From Histoplasma ohiense (lineage: Eukaryota > Ascomycota > Eurotiomycetes > Onygenales > Ajellomycetaceae), in contig JAEVHH010000001.1 of the NCBI GenBank assembly GCA_017607445.1, positions 4,030,001 through 4,094,000 on the forward strand: 64,000 nucleotides of DNA, in the 5' to 3' direction. Made by a program: the position numbers and the translations under genes. Each line of letters begins with the position of its first letter. The stretch's first letter is position 1. Below the pieces are notes generated by a model. That model saw only the letters and a list, made by a program, of their open reading frames with translations, was not told where the DNA came from and made no database searches. Of this stretch, positions 10,786-21,800 are shown piece after piece.

Positions 10786-12564
10786 TCACAATGAGTTTTC
10801 AGCAAGAATGCTTCGTCCTCCATCAGTAGTGACTCGTTTACGGATCCTCACGCGGACATATCGCTGTCCCAGCTCTCTAACCATTAATGCCTTCAACGCA
10901 GATACCCCATGCAGCTCGGACTCGCCTAGTTGTGACGTTCCTTCTTCCGACCCTTCATCCGATCCGATGTCCAATATCGCGCTGGGGCAAAATACCAGAG
11001 CCTCCCCGGTTTTTAGGGCCACGATTCTGGAAAATAAATTATCGGATCCATATTTACGTTTGCTATCATCGTTGGCTGCGCCAGCCAGATGGGCACGCAG
11101 TGTTGTGAACCATGCAGGGGATGTAAATCGGTGAACGATGGTTACGCTGCACAGGTCTAGTAAATTCGGCGAGAGTGTCGGTTCCTGGGTTGCAATAATG
11201 ACCCGCGTGGCTAGATGTCTTTGCTGGCGGATCAGTGACAGGAGGGTATCGGTTAAATTACCCCCTTCGCGGCTGTTGGTCGTCAAAAACTAAAGTCATG
11301 TTGAATTGTTGAGAATCAAGGAGGAAAAGTAGAGGACAAAGCAAATAGCAGCAGAACAGTTGGTGGAAATTGAAAAGTTGTGTCTAACCTTATGGGCTTC
11401 GTCCAAAGCGACGACACGCCCGCCCTCGCTCCGCCGCTCCATGAAAATGCTCAAGCAGATATTAAAAAGTGAGCACGCATCATTTTCATCCACGAATGGG
11501 CAACTCAAATCAACGATCGTCAAGGAGCCCGGCTGGAAGTTCCAGATATTTTCGCCTTTGTTTCCTTTTCCTACCTCAAGTCCTCGAGCTGGCTTACGAT
11601 AAGTTTGCTCAAGAAACGACTCGAGCAAATCAAGCCGCATGTTCAGCGGGCCTAGTTGGCCTTTGTTCAAGCCCTGTTGCTCGAGGCGCTGTTTAAACTC
11701 CTTGAAATTTGTCCCCCGTCGACCAGGCGACTCTTCGGCCATGTCCCTGAGGACCTTTGTGACGATCTATTAAACAAAGAAAATTAGTATCCATTGTTGG
11801 AACAGGATGGTCTCGTCTGCTAGAAACAGTATTAACATTCGAGCAGATAAGAAAGAAAAAAAAAATTATTTTTTTACCTCCATATAAAGCGGCGTCGTCG
11901 CTTCGTCATTAACCGCCATCAAATCTTTCATCATCCCCAACGTCAGCTGGTCCTCGCGGAAATATAGCCGCGAAACCTTTGGCATTGGCGTCCCATCCGG
12001 CAGCCCCGGCATGTTCGCATAAAGCTTCTCCATATGCCCAAAATTGCTCGGCGCAACGAGCACACGGACCGGCAGCTTCGACGAGAGATACGCCGCCTCG
12101 CACAGCTGACCCGTGTTTACTGCCGTGAACTTGTCGTAGTGCAAGACCAGCCCGGTGAGTGGGGATGACAACGTCCCTGTCTCGGACGGATGAAGGAGTG
12201 CGTTCTCAAGCATGCATGAGAGCGTATGGCTCTTGCCGCTTCCCTGGCTGCCGCAGATAAACATCGACCATGGCGCGTTGATATTGGCATACACCAGATT
12301 CGTCGATCGTCTGGCATGCGTTTCGTGGGTATCTTCTCCTTGGGCTCTATCGTATGAAGTCGTCCGCATCCCCATTAAGGCATACTGGGGCAGTATATCC
12401 TCCTGGTACTGGACGTTCATGGCCGTATGAATGCCGGAAGAGAATAGTGGTGTAGTGCGGAGCGCTTCTAGGCGCGCGACGTTTTCTTCGCCGTTTGTGG
12501 CTCCGAATTCACCATCGCTTTCTATCAGAGCTAGGTGTTTCGTCAAGTCTGTACTGGCAACCAT
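10786..12564 (-). CDS. P-loop ATPase with HerA/DUF87-like layout
   Basis: Model complement(join(10786..11289, 11389..11766, 11878..12564)), 522 aa; both introns (99 and 111 bp) are phase 0. A Walker A motif, GSQGSGKSHT, begins at residue 105. A Walker B motif, VVALDEAHK, ends at residue 355, exactly at the second splice junction. The third exon contains LIRQQRHLATRVIIATQEPTL, which reads like the sensor-bearing strand that follows Walker B in additional-strand (ASCE) ATPases. The spacing of about 240 residues between Walker A and Walker B resembles HerA/FtsK/VirB4-type ATPases rather than AAA+ proteins. No partner domain is visible. I recognise it as a conserved kind of fungal NTPase without assigned function; the HerA comparison is inference. 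Confidence 0.8.
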
Positions 12565-14471
12565 CTTCGCGGCTGTTGGAGGGGTACTGTTTTATTCTTT
12601 TCTCGCGCGCTGTGAAATTGTCGGGATCTTTTTTTCTTCAAGGGGGCGGCGAGGGGAGGCGAGAGAGTGTCTGCTGTATTTTTGGACATCATCACTGCGG
12701 AATCGCCTTCCCTGGCCTTACTTTTATATTGCTTGAGTAGATGGATAGATATGGTGGCGTCCATTGGATGCCTCAAACAGTGGAACAGCCTAGAACACAC
12801 TGAGAGTGGAAGTTTTACATGCGGGAGAGGCGATGGAACCTTGGAATGTATGGCCATGCACCAGAACCATCCTCATTCAAGAAAGGAAAAAAAAAAAAAA
12901 AAAAAAAAAACATGTAGCAATAGCAAATACACACGATAGTATACCGATGATATAAGAAGATGGAAGAAATGAGATGACGCCTCAAGTGTTATTGTGCTCA
13001 AATGCTCCTGAAAAATATTCCACTCCTCTCTCAGAGAATTCACAGGTCGCTGAACCCCAGGCATATGGTTATTTTACCTAGTGGAGACAAGAGAAAAAGA
13101 AAAAAAAAATGAAGCTTCAGATGGTGTTGTGCTAGTTGATGCTAATAGAACACATATCATATTCAGCAAAACAAAGTGGAATGGTGAGCTACATGCACTA
13201 TACATAAAATGGATTCTAAGATTCAGAAAAATAAGGGAGAAAGGGAGAAATCATTACTTTTCCTTTGAATAGAATTGCATTGTAGACAGCATCACCCATT
13301 TTGCCCATCTTCTTGTCATTTATGAGTCTGGAGATTTGACAATAAAGCGTAATTAGCAGTATAGAGAAGTCTCTGAAATGACAAGCTAAATGTGAATGAA
13401 ACCACATGCACATTGCAATGTGGAGAGCTATTTCCCGCAGAAAGCACAAACACAAAGGGAAGTCTAGGGAAGAAGGTGGGGGAGGAATGAAAAAGAAAAA
13501 ATCAAAACCCAACCATCAATGGATTAAAGGAAAATAAAGGAAAACAGGTGGGACTTGCACTTGTTCATCCTACCCTCAATTTGTCTCAATTTGTCTCAAT
13601 TTGTTCAGGAGAAATGGAAAAACAAAAAGAAAAGAAAAGAAAAACCCCACGAAAAATCGATACAAAACGGCTAAAGGAAAAAAGAAACCAAGCCCAAAAC
13701 AAAGGATCGAAAATCATCGATCCACTTAGCTATCGCCAGTACGCCAGTTCAATTTCCCGACGAAAGTGCAACGGATATCAAACAAGATATAGGAATCGAG
13801 AGGAAAGGAACAGAAATACATATATGGAACAAGGAGGAAGAAATATGAAGGTGTCCTGGTCTCTCACTTACCTCGATATCCGCTGGAATGCCACATGGTA
13901 GTGACCTAAATAAGAAAGGTTGACTGAAGTGGTGAAAAAAAAAAAAAATAAATAAATAAAAAGATACAAAATACAACAGAATACAGAAGAATGCAGTGAT
14001 CACTGTTAACCTGATTGAAAAATATACACAATGAACCGGCATTGGGGGTTGCGAGATGATCAAATGGTACAAGTGCAATAAAATAAAATAAAGGCGAAAC
14101 AATGTCCACGAAGTGAAGGGTTGGGGAAAACGTAGAACGGCTTTTATGGAAGGAAAGGGAGTTTTGGTAGGTTGTGATATTTTCAAATCGAGCGCAAGAC
14201 GATAAGACGTGTAGGGAGTATTTTGAGCGTCCCGTGTTTGATTTTACAAGGTGGTAACACCAAAAGGCATGTAAGTCGTGGCAGCACAATCCAAACAGCC
14301 TAGGAAATTAGAATTTCTCCATGACAGAGTACCCAATCGGAGCTTGTTATGTGATAATATGTGAAGACCCAGACGATCAGGTGGAGGAAAAACTCCGGTG
14401 TCAAAAACCCAGGCCAAAATGAAAGCCCCAGTCCAGGACCAAATCGTAGAAGTGCTAAAAGGAATTGAGTA
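12565..14471. other. Gene-free stretch between ATPase gene and palI
   Basis: This 1.9 kb holds the promoter side of the ATPase gene and the 3' side of palI. It has several A/T homopolymer runs (for example near 12889-12910) and many short low-complexity ORFs on both strands. I see no domain, tRNA or splice-supported gene. Confidence 0.5.
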
Positions 14472-16428
14472 TCACGGAGGCGGTGTAGGGGTAGGATATC
14501 TGCCACCGCCATCATTCCGGCCACTGTTTAGCAGTGGCGGGGTAGCTGGAATGGACGGCATAACAGGCGCCGTTGGCTTTCTCTTCCTACCAGAACCCCC
14601 ACCGCGGCCTCTCCCAACGGGGAGTTCGAAATCGGGATTGCTGCCCAGCAGCAAATCTTGTCGCCTTTGCTTGTCGTGTCTCACTTCAGCTTCCGGAGAC
14701 TGCCACTTCGGGTTTACGCTGCGTTGGGATATGGAGGTGAAGTGGCTGGTTTCACTGGCTGCTGGTGAATGCGCGCCCTCGGGGATATCTTCAAGGGATG
14801 AACTTGGTTGTAGCTCACCAAGAGCGCCAGGCGTGAGTGCAGGGGGTAAACCATTGGGTTCGGCGAAACGAGGTTCAACATCTTCATAATAATCGCCGCG
14901 AGAGGTGGAATGCGAAATTGGTGCTTGGCCGTGTGGGCTCGGAGATTGGCGTTCGATCACCGGAAGGGAAGGTTCTCGTAAAGCTTGTTCCCATGCCGCC
15001 CGAGGTGGAATATATTCTCTGTAATTATCAAGTTAGTGTCCGTATTGTGATGAGTGGAATCTTGATTGACATACGCTTGCTCGTTGTGTACGCTTGGAGG
15101 GCTTGGATCAGGTAGATTGATTTGTTCCGGGTGAAGACCGGTGTAATCCCTAGCGACAGAATTATCCATTGGATTGTGGGGATCTTGTCCGTGATTAGCT
15201 ACCGGACCTGCGCCCAACCCAGGTTGCATCTCAGAAGAAATATATCCAGGGCCCACTGGAGATGGGCCTCGCGCGCCATCATAACCATAGTCAGAGCGAC
15301 TACCTGGGTCTCCATATCCACCTGGAAGAGGAGCAGCCGCCCCGTACGCGCGATATTCATCTAATACTTCCGGCGGGTAGCCTGGAGGCGGTCCTCGACC
15401 TCTACCCATCATTCCCGGGCCCATCGGACCTCCTCTGCCGCGCATCCCGTAGCCATGCGGTGGTGGCCCTCTTGGGCCATAGTATGGACCGCCTCGACCT
15501 CTCATCGGATAACCACCCCTCCCGCGAGGTGGGCCATAGCCATATCCACAGCCGCGCTGGGATCCCATACTGCTATTCGAATATTGATTCCGTAATCTGG
15601 GATCTGAATGCGTTCCTCGCATCTGAGGTGGTCCAAAGCCGGTAGTTCCCGGTGGAAGAGGATTGCCGTACTCATCTACTGGAGAATTATACGGTCTGCT
15701 TTCATATGGCCCGGGGCTGCGTCTGTCACCAGGGAGACGGATGGTGTTTCCGCCATCGGGGCTAGTGCTACTTGGAGTGCCATCATTGAGAAGCAGTTTG
15801 TCATCATCAATGGATCTTGAATTGCTTTCGAAGCGTGCAAACGCTGGCAGAGAGCCCGGTGATGTCATGTTGGGCAGAGAAGCTTCGGTTTGCTCCGTTA
15901 TGATTGGCGGAGGATCCAACTTTATGGCATTTTGGCGGCTATAGAAATTCTCTCCACTCATTTCTGCATTTTCTGCAATTCGCTTTTTCCTAGCTTTTCG
16001 GCTTACCAGAGTTCGTCGCATAGCACAAGTGAGAACCCCGCTCGCGGTAATCAGAATAGTTGCTGCAAGTACAACCCAACCACCCCATTCTAGATGAGGC
16101 ACGAAAAGAAGGATATCGACAAGGAATGCAAGGAGTGATACGAGGAGGGTCGGCAGGAGTAGAATGAGAAGCCCTAGCAGATATCTAGGTGAATGAGATG
16201 GAGAATGGAAATGGGCCGCCGCTGCCAAGCCAAAGCAGGTAAGAGTGAGGAATGCAGCAACCGGATGGACGATTAGAAGGGAGGACAGCGAATGGCGAAC
16301 GTTTGACGGGAGGCTAAAATCCTCATCCCGAGACGCATCGTTGAACAGCCCATCTGCAAAACCAGATCAGCATATATTTATATTCGTGGGGGTTGCCTCA
16401 AATAAAAATCTTGAAGCAGAAAATATAT

Positions 16429-16466
<38 letters not shown>

Positions 16467-16710
16467 AAGAAAAATAAAATAAAATACAATAAAATAAAAC
16501 AATATTCTGGAAGTACTCACTCGAAGTATACCCGACACGGATAGGCGAGCAATTGCTGCCCACACAATACCCAAAAATACCAAATTTAATATCATCAACA
16601 GTCGCGATAGGGATCGATTTGACCACTGGTGTTGACAAGACAGAAAGCAGTAAAAGAACAAACGCCGTGAGGAGGAGAACCGTGAGCGGCGTTGCTGGCC
16701 GTAAGAGCAT
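14472..16710 (-). CDS. palI: pH-response regulator PalI/Rim9
   Basis: Model complement(join(14472..15018, 15075..16353, 16521..16710)), 671 aa. The N-terminus MLLRPATPLTVLLL with a hydrophobic helix, the cysteine pair in GYCVGSNCSPIRVGY and three further helices (around 80-160) give the SUR7/PalI four-helix layout. PalI/Rim9 assists the PalH/Rim21 sensor at the plasma membrane in ambient alkaline-pH signalling, which leads to proteolytic activation of PacC/Rim101. The long cytoplasmic tail is extremely Gly/Arg/Pro-rich (repeated RGRG, GPP and MRGRGGP units), as in Eurotiomycete PalI. Splice sites: GTGAGT donor after YTS with a phase-1 join to NGLFND, and GTATGT donor with a phase-2 join into AEYIPPRAAWEQA. 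An upstream in-frame GTG at 16731 is not the start; the ATG at 16710 matches the family N-terminus. Confidence 0.92.
16431..16460. repeat. (AT)15 microsatellite in palI intron 1
   Basis: An uninterrupted AT dinucleotide run lies inside the first palI intron (16354-16520), the longest of that gene. Confidence 0.9.
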
Positions 16711-18465
16711 GATGTCACCAAATCCGGCCACGCTTCACCAACGGTTGGTGCGAGAAGGGAAAAAGGGCGGGACCTATCTCTGTCGAGGCCAGTTGCGCGA
16801 GGCGTGCAGAGACAAACGATCTAGAATACGAAGGGGACACGAGACAAATATATGGACCATCGAGAATGGATGAAAGGGCGACAACGCATTGACTCGAAGA
16901 CGAATTGATCGATGCCGAGAGGAAGGTAACACGATTAGCCAGAAGCGGAGGCTTCAGTGCCGCAGTCGGGATAAGATAGGCGGAACATTGAGCGGGAGTG
17001 GTGTTATGGGAGCCGATATAAACAAACACAAAACAGAAGGGCAACGCTCCCCGCGAACGAAGAAACGAAAACACACACCAGTGGGCGACAGGCGGGGGGA
17101 CAAGAAGCAGAGCGAATGGAGACGGGGATAGGCGGGGCGGAGAGCGGAGGGCCGGAGGGTTGGAGGGTTGGAGGGAGGGTCGAGGTGGCAGTCGACGGTC
17201 GAAGGTGCGGTGGGAGAGAGGAGGAGGGTTGGAGGTTGTTGGAGGTATGTACGGAGTATGTACGAAGGAGGAAGTATACATACAGGAGGAAAGTCTGCGG
17301 AGGAGACGAAACCTCGGGTCTGCGAGCGGTTGGGCGGCGTTATGACAGGACGCATACGGCTAGGAGCGGCTTGGCAACGGCACAATGCAGCGGGTCATTT
17401 TGTGGTACAAGAACCGTATGGTATGTGTATTTACATACAGTTCCCAACGTCTGCCTCCTATTCGAGACAATACATGCTGTGACATATTATCATGGATGGG
17501 ATTAATAGACCCCCAATTGTCAACGGAGAGATAAGCTTCAGGAGAGGCGAGAGACGAAAGACGAAATGTGATGTCGAACCCTTCCTTACAAGTTCTTCTT
17601 GACATTCTACAGAAGTATTTTGTTTCTTGTATTGATTGTCCTCCGTGCAACAGGCACCATCGCCCTCCATAAAGAGGTGAGATGGTGCTACAGATCCTAA
17701 CTACGAGTTTTAGAGCTTACTCAATATCGATAAGGGGGTTGGGCTAATACCAATAAATGTCTAAAACCACCACAGCATCGTTATTTAATGGTTGATCCCA
17801 GGGTTTGCAATCAATGCTGCGAGGGTTCATGTATGAGTTACCATCGAGCTAGGGTACAGAATCATCATGAGGTGCCCCTTTTATTCTTCTCCCTCCAACC
17901 ACCCCCATATCCATATGCTATCTACTCCGTACGTCTTGCTCAATTGACGCAATAACAATTTAGCTTGCGAATACACTCGTATTCCCCCTCCATTAATGCA
18001 GATACGTGATTTCGCCAAGTTTCGTGCAAGTCGAATCCATTCAGGGAATCGTGGACATTAGTGGCAAGTGCGGGGACTTTGCATGGGGGGCACTCATTGA
18101 AGTGTAACTAATTACTGTTTATTTATTAAGGGGTTCAGAGCAGCAAACTGCTGACAGTACTTACTCAATACCGCCGATGTACATGTACATGTACAATACT
18201 TGGTAATAAGCTCCTCAAAGGACAACTACTTTTCCGCCCCGCTTTTTCAATGTCAATATTTCGATGGGCTTCGGAACTTTGTAATTCAGCAACTTCTCAG
18301 AGGGGTGTTGACTGAAGTCGATTATTTTTCATTTCCAGCTCATCTCATGGGAAAGAGGAAACAAGCAATTAGGGATTCAAAAATAAATACAATATAAGAG
18401 GCCGGAAGGAGAAGTAAAAACCCAAAACCAAGGGAAATTCCAAGTGATCTAATGTGGTGACGCTA
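16711..18465. other. palI upstream region, gene-free
   Basis: Region 5' of palI up to the copia element. It is purine-rich on the plus strand near 17080-17300, compatible with a pyrimidine-rich promoter/leader on the palI strand. It contains TACGGAGTA (17250-17258), TACTCCGTAC (17933-17942), a TGTACATGTACATGTAC palindrome (about 18178-18195) and, at its end, the CGCTA copy that forms the left target duplication. No gene is supported. Confidence 0.5.
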
Positions 18466-18711
18466 TGTCGGAACTGAATAAGTCCGAATATTGCCTCAAT
18501 TACTGAATATCAACAAAATGAATTGAATTGCTTATTCTAATTCTGATAATTACATGACATTTAGGCAGTATTTATAGGGAAGAGTATGCTTGCTTACATG
18601 ATCAAGATATTGTTGAGTAATAGTTGATCATTGGTAAGTTTTAAACATGGTGACATTTCATGTTATTCCAGAATCTTCGATAATATAACTTACCAAGTTC
18701 TTGATCCGACA
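18466..18711 (-). repeat. 3' LTR of the copia element
   Basis: 246 bp, TGTCGGA...TCCGACA, reading identical to the copy at 23803-24048. It is the 3' LTR because Gag-Pol runs leftward. It carries the same TATAAATA (minus strand, 18576-18569) as the 5' LTR. Confidence 0.95.
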
Positions 18712-18722
18712 TACCCCCTTCA
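18712..18722 (-). other. Polypurine tract of the copia element
   Basis: On the minus strand, GAAGGGGGTA directly precedes the 3' LTR. This is the expected place and composition for the plus-strand primer of reverse transcription. Confidence 0.8.
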
Positions 18723-18860
18723 GCTGAATATCATGAAGCTGGATAAGTTATCAGAATAATGTAAAAGAAATGACAATTATCAAACTGAAAAAGAGATAGA
18801 TAAAGATAATGTATGAGGATGTTGAATTCCTTCTGTCCAATCTTGTTGCATTTTTATACC

Positions 18861-21800
18861 TTATTTTGTTGTTTGATTGACAAGATCAGTTATATCAACC
18901 AATCCTAGTTGTTTGATGAATTCTTTTTGTTTTTGTTGTGATAACGGCTTGGTTAATCCGTCCGCTGGCATGTTGCTTGTAGGCGTCCATTGTACAAGAA
19001 TATCACCGGATTGTATTCGTTCTCGTAACCAATTGCCGTAGATATCAACGTGGCGTAGCTTAGTTGTAATGGAAGGATCTTCCTTAGTAAGGATTCCAAC
19101 TGTTTGTCGATTATCACACTTGATTGAAATCTTATGCCCAGGATTGAATCCCAAATGATCAAAGAATTGTTTCCACCAGATTGACTCTTTGCCTGCCTGC
19201 GATATTGCTAGTAGTTCAGCCTCAGTGGTGGAAGTTGTTATTATCCTCTGTCTCTTTGACTTCCAATCAACAGGTCCTCCAAAAAGTTTGAAAATATATC
19301 CTTCTGTTGATCTTCTATCTGAATTATCCGCGAAAGAGGCATCGCTAGCTGCTTCAACCACATTCATTGATAATCCATCACTAGCAGGTACGCTATATTC
19401 GATTGCTAGGTTCTTTGTATCTCGTAGATAGGTGATAACGCGGTCGATCTCTGCAGAATGGCGCTCGGAAGGATTGGTCATATATGTTGCAAGCTTACCA
19501 ACTGCGTATGCGATATCTGGTCTAGTCATCACTGCAGCGTAGATACATGATCCGATTCGGCGTTGATAGTAGTGAGTATCCTCCGGTGATGCGGTTCCTT
19601 GATGAGGTGCTAGTGGTACACTAGATAGGGGTGTTGGTGCTTTGCGAGCATGAGCAAGATGATAAGTATTAACCAATTTGTCAATATAAGCATCTTGACA
19701 GAGCCATAACTTCTTAGAGCTCCGATCCCTAGTAATTCTCATATTAAGAAACCATTCAAGGTTTCCCATCTGTCGGAATTCATATGTATTTTTAAGATCT
19801 TTGATCAATTGGTCCTTCTCCTCTCTGTCATCAGGGTGTGATACTACAACAGTATCATCAACGTAGAAGAATATAATTATCCGTCCGTTGGTGAATAAGC
19901 ATTTATCCTCAGGGATTGGAACGAATCCTAACCGTTTAAGGGTAGCAGATAATTCTTTAAGCCATAGCAGGGGTGATCTTCTTAGGCCATATAAGGCACG
20001 CAGTAGGCGTAGGACATAGGCATCCTTCTTGAGGTTCCATACCCCCTTCAACTTCCACCAACCATCTGGTAGTTCAACATAAACTAGCTCATCCAGTGAA
20101 CTGTTTATAAAGGCATTGATACCATCCAATTGCTCAGCATCAAGGTCAAAGGCATTGATAATAGCAAGCAAGATACGGAAGGTTCTCGCAGCTAGGGTGT
20201 GAGCCTTGGTATCTAGATCAGACATCGGTTGTAGATCACCTCGGACGCAGATACGAGCTTTGAATTTGACAAGATAACCATCATCATCGAATTTGTAGGT
20301 AAACACCCATCGCAATGGAATCACTGGGATATCTTTCGAAGGTCTGTTAACAATTTCATAGGTATTTCGCTGAGTTATAGAGTCCCATTCCCGTTTGGCA
20401 GCGTTGATCCATTCATCGCAATAGGGGTGCTTATTGACATCATTCCAATGCTTAGGTGGGTCAGGTAACTGAGATCGATGAATTTTAGCAGGTTCTGATC
20501 TAGATAGGAGTTCCGCAAAGGCAGTGTTGATCATTCGATTTGGATTATCTTTAGCAATAGATACTGCTATATGATGGGTTGCCTTGCGCGTTCTCTTTCC
20601 CTCAATTATGTTGGATTCGCTGAAGTCAGAACTGATTTCATTCGCTCTAGGTGCCCGATTGCTAGATGATATTGGATGAGTATCGATAGGAAGATCTGGT
20701 TCGATAATGTTGGAATCAGGTTCAGGTGTAGAATCCGGTGTAGGTAAGATATCTGCCATAAGTTGGGTCTCCAGTGCCTTGTTGATATCTTCGCTATCGT
20801 TATTAACGTTCTCCGTACGTGGTGTAATCTCATCAGGACGAAAGATATCGATATCTGAACATAGATTATTCTCTTGTTGAGGAGTGCCAACTTTTGGTTC
20901 TTGAACTTCGATATCCAAGAATTCAACCTCTTGAGTAACCCAATCTCGCAGCTGTTTTTCAATATGGGGTTCATCTGGGTTATATCTTCTATTTTCATCA
21001 AATATAACATCTCTTGCTCTTATCACCTTATCTAGGTGAGGAATCCAAATCCTAAAGATGTTTGTAGAATCATATCCCACAAGATATCCAATATGAGCTC
21101 TGGGATCAAGCTTCTGTGACCGATTTCGATTAAGAATCTCGTTGGGGATCTTCGCGTACGCTCGACATCCGTAGGCACGTAAGTGAGCACAAGAATGTTG
21201 TTCGATATGAAGATATTCTTCTAGTGCTCGTAGAGGTGATTTCCATCCTAATACCTTAGTAGGGGTTCTGTTCAGCAGGTAAACGGCAGCAATTGCTATC
21301 TCAGGGAATAGTGATTGAGGCAGCAAAGATTCTATCCTGAGAGCTCTTGCTCTAGTGGTTATGATACTTCCCGCTCGTTCAGCAGCTCCGTTCTGTTCAT
21401 GGATATATTCCGAAGAGTATTCGATATCTAGACCTAGTTCAATTACCCAGTCCTTAAAGATATCAGATTCTTTGATTCCTTTCTCATTGTCAATTCGTAT
21501 GATCTTCGTTTCACAATCAAATTGGCGTTTAATCCACTTTAAAACTTTGTTGAAAGCCTTCCTTATATCAGATTTTCTTAAGGCTGTTACTGCAATATGG
21601 AAACGAAGATAATCACATACAAAATGTATGAGCCATCGTTCTCCATTGTAGCAGTATGAAGGTCCTTGCACAATATCAGCATGGAGTCGTTCAAAGGGTA
21701 GTTTTGATCGTATATGTGGACGGCGTGATATTTGATTCTTAGCTTTAGCAAGTTGACAAGGTTCACAAAGTTCTTTGTCCTCCGTATCTGTAATCTTCAC

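Noticed and set aside
14398..14889. Plus-strand 163-aa frame
   Set aside because: Antisense shadow of palI exon 3; no splice or family support.
17116..17505. Plus-strand frames rich in Gly/Arg upstream of palI
   Set aside because: They follow a purine-rich promoter tract on the other strand; three overlapping frames of similar composition argue for base-composition artefact.
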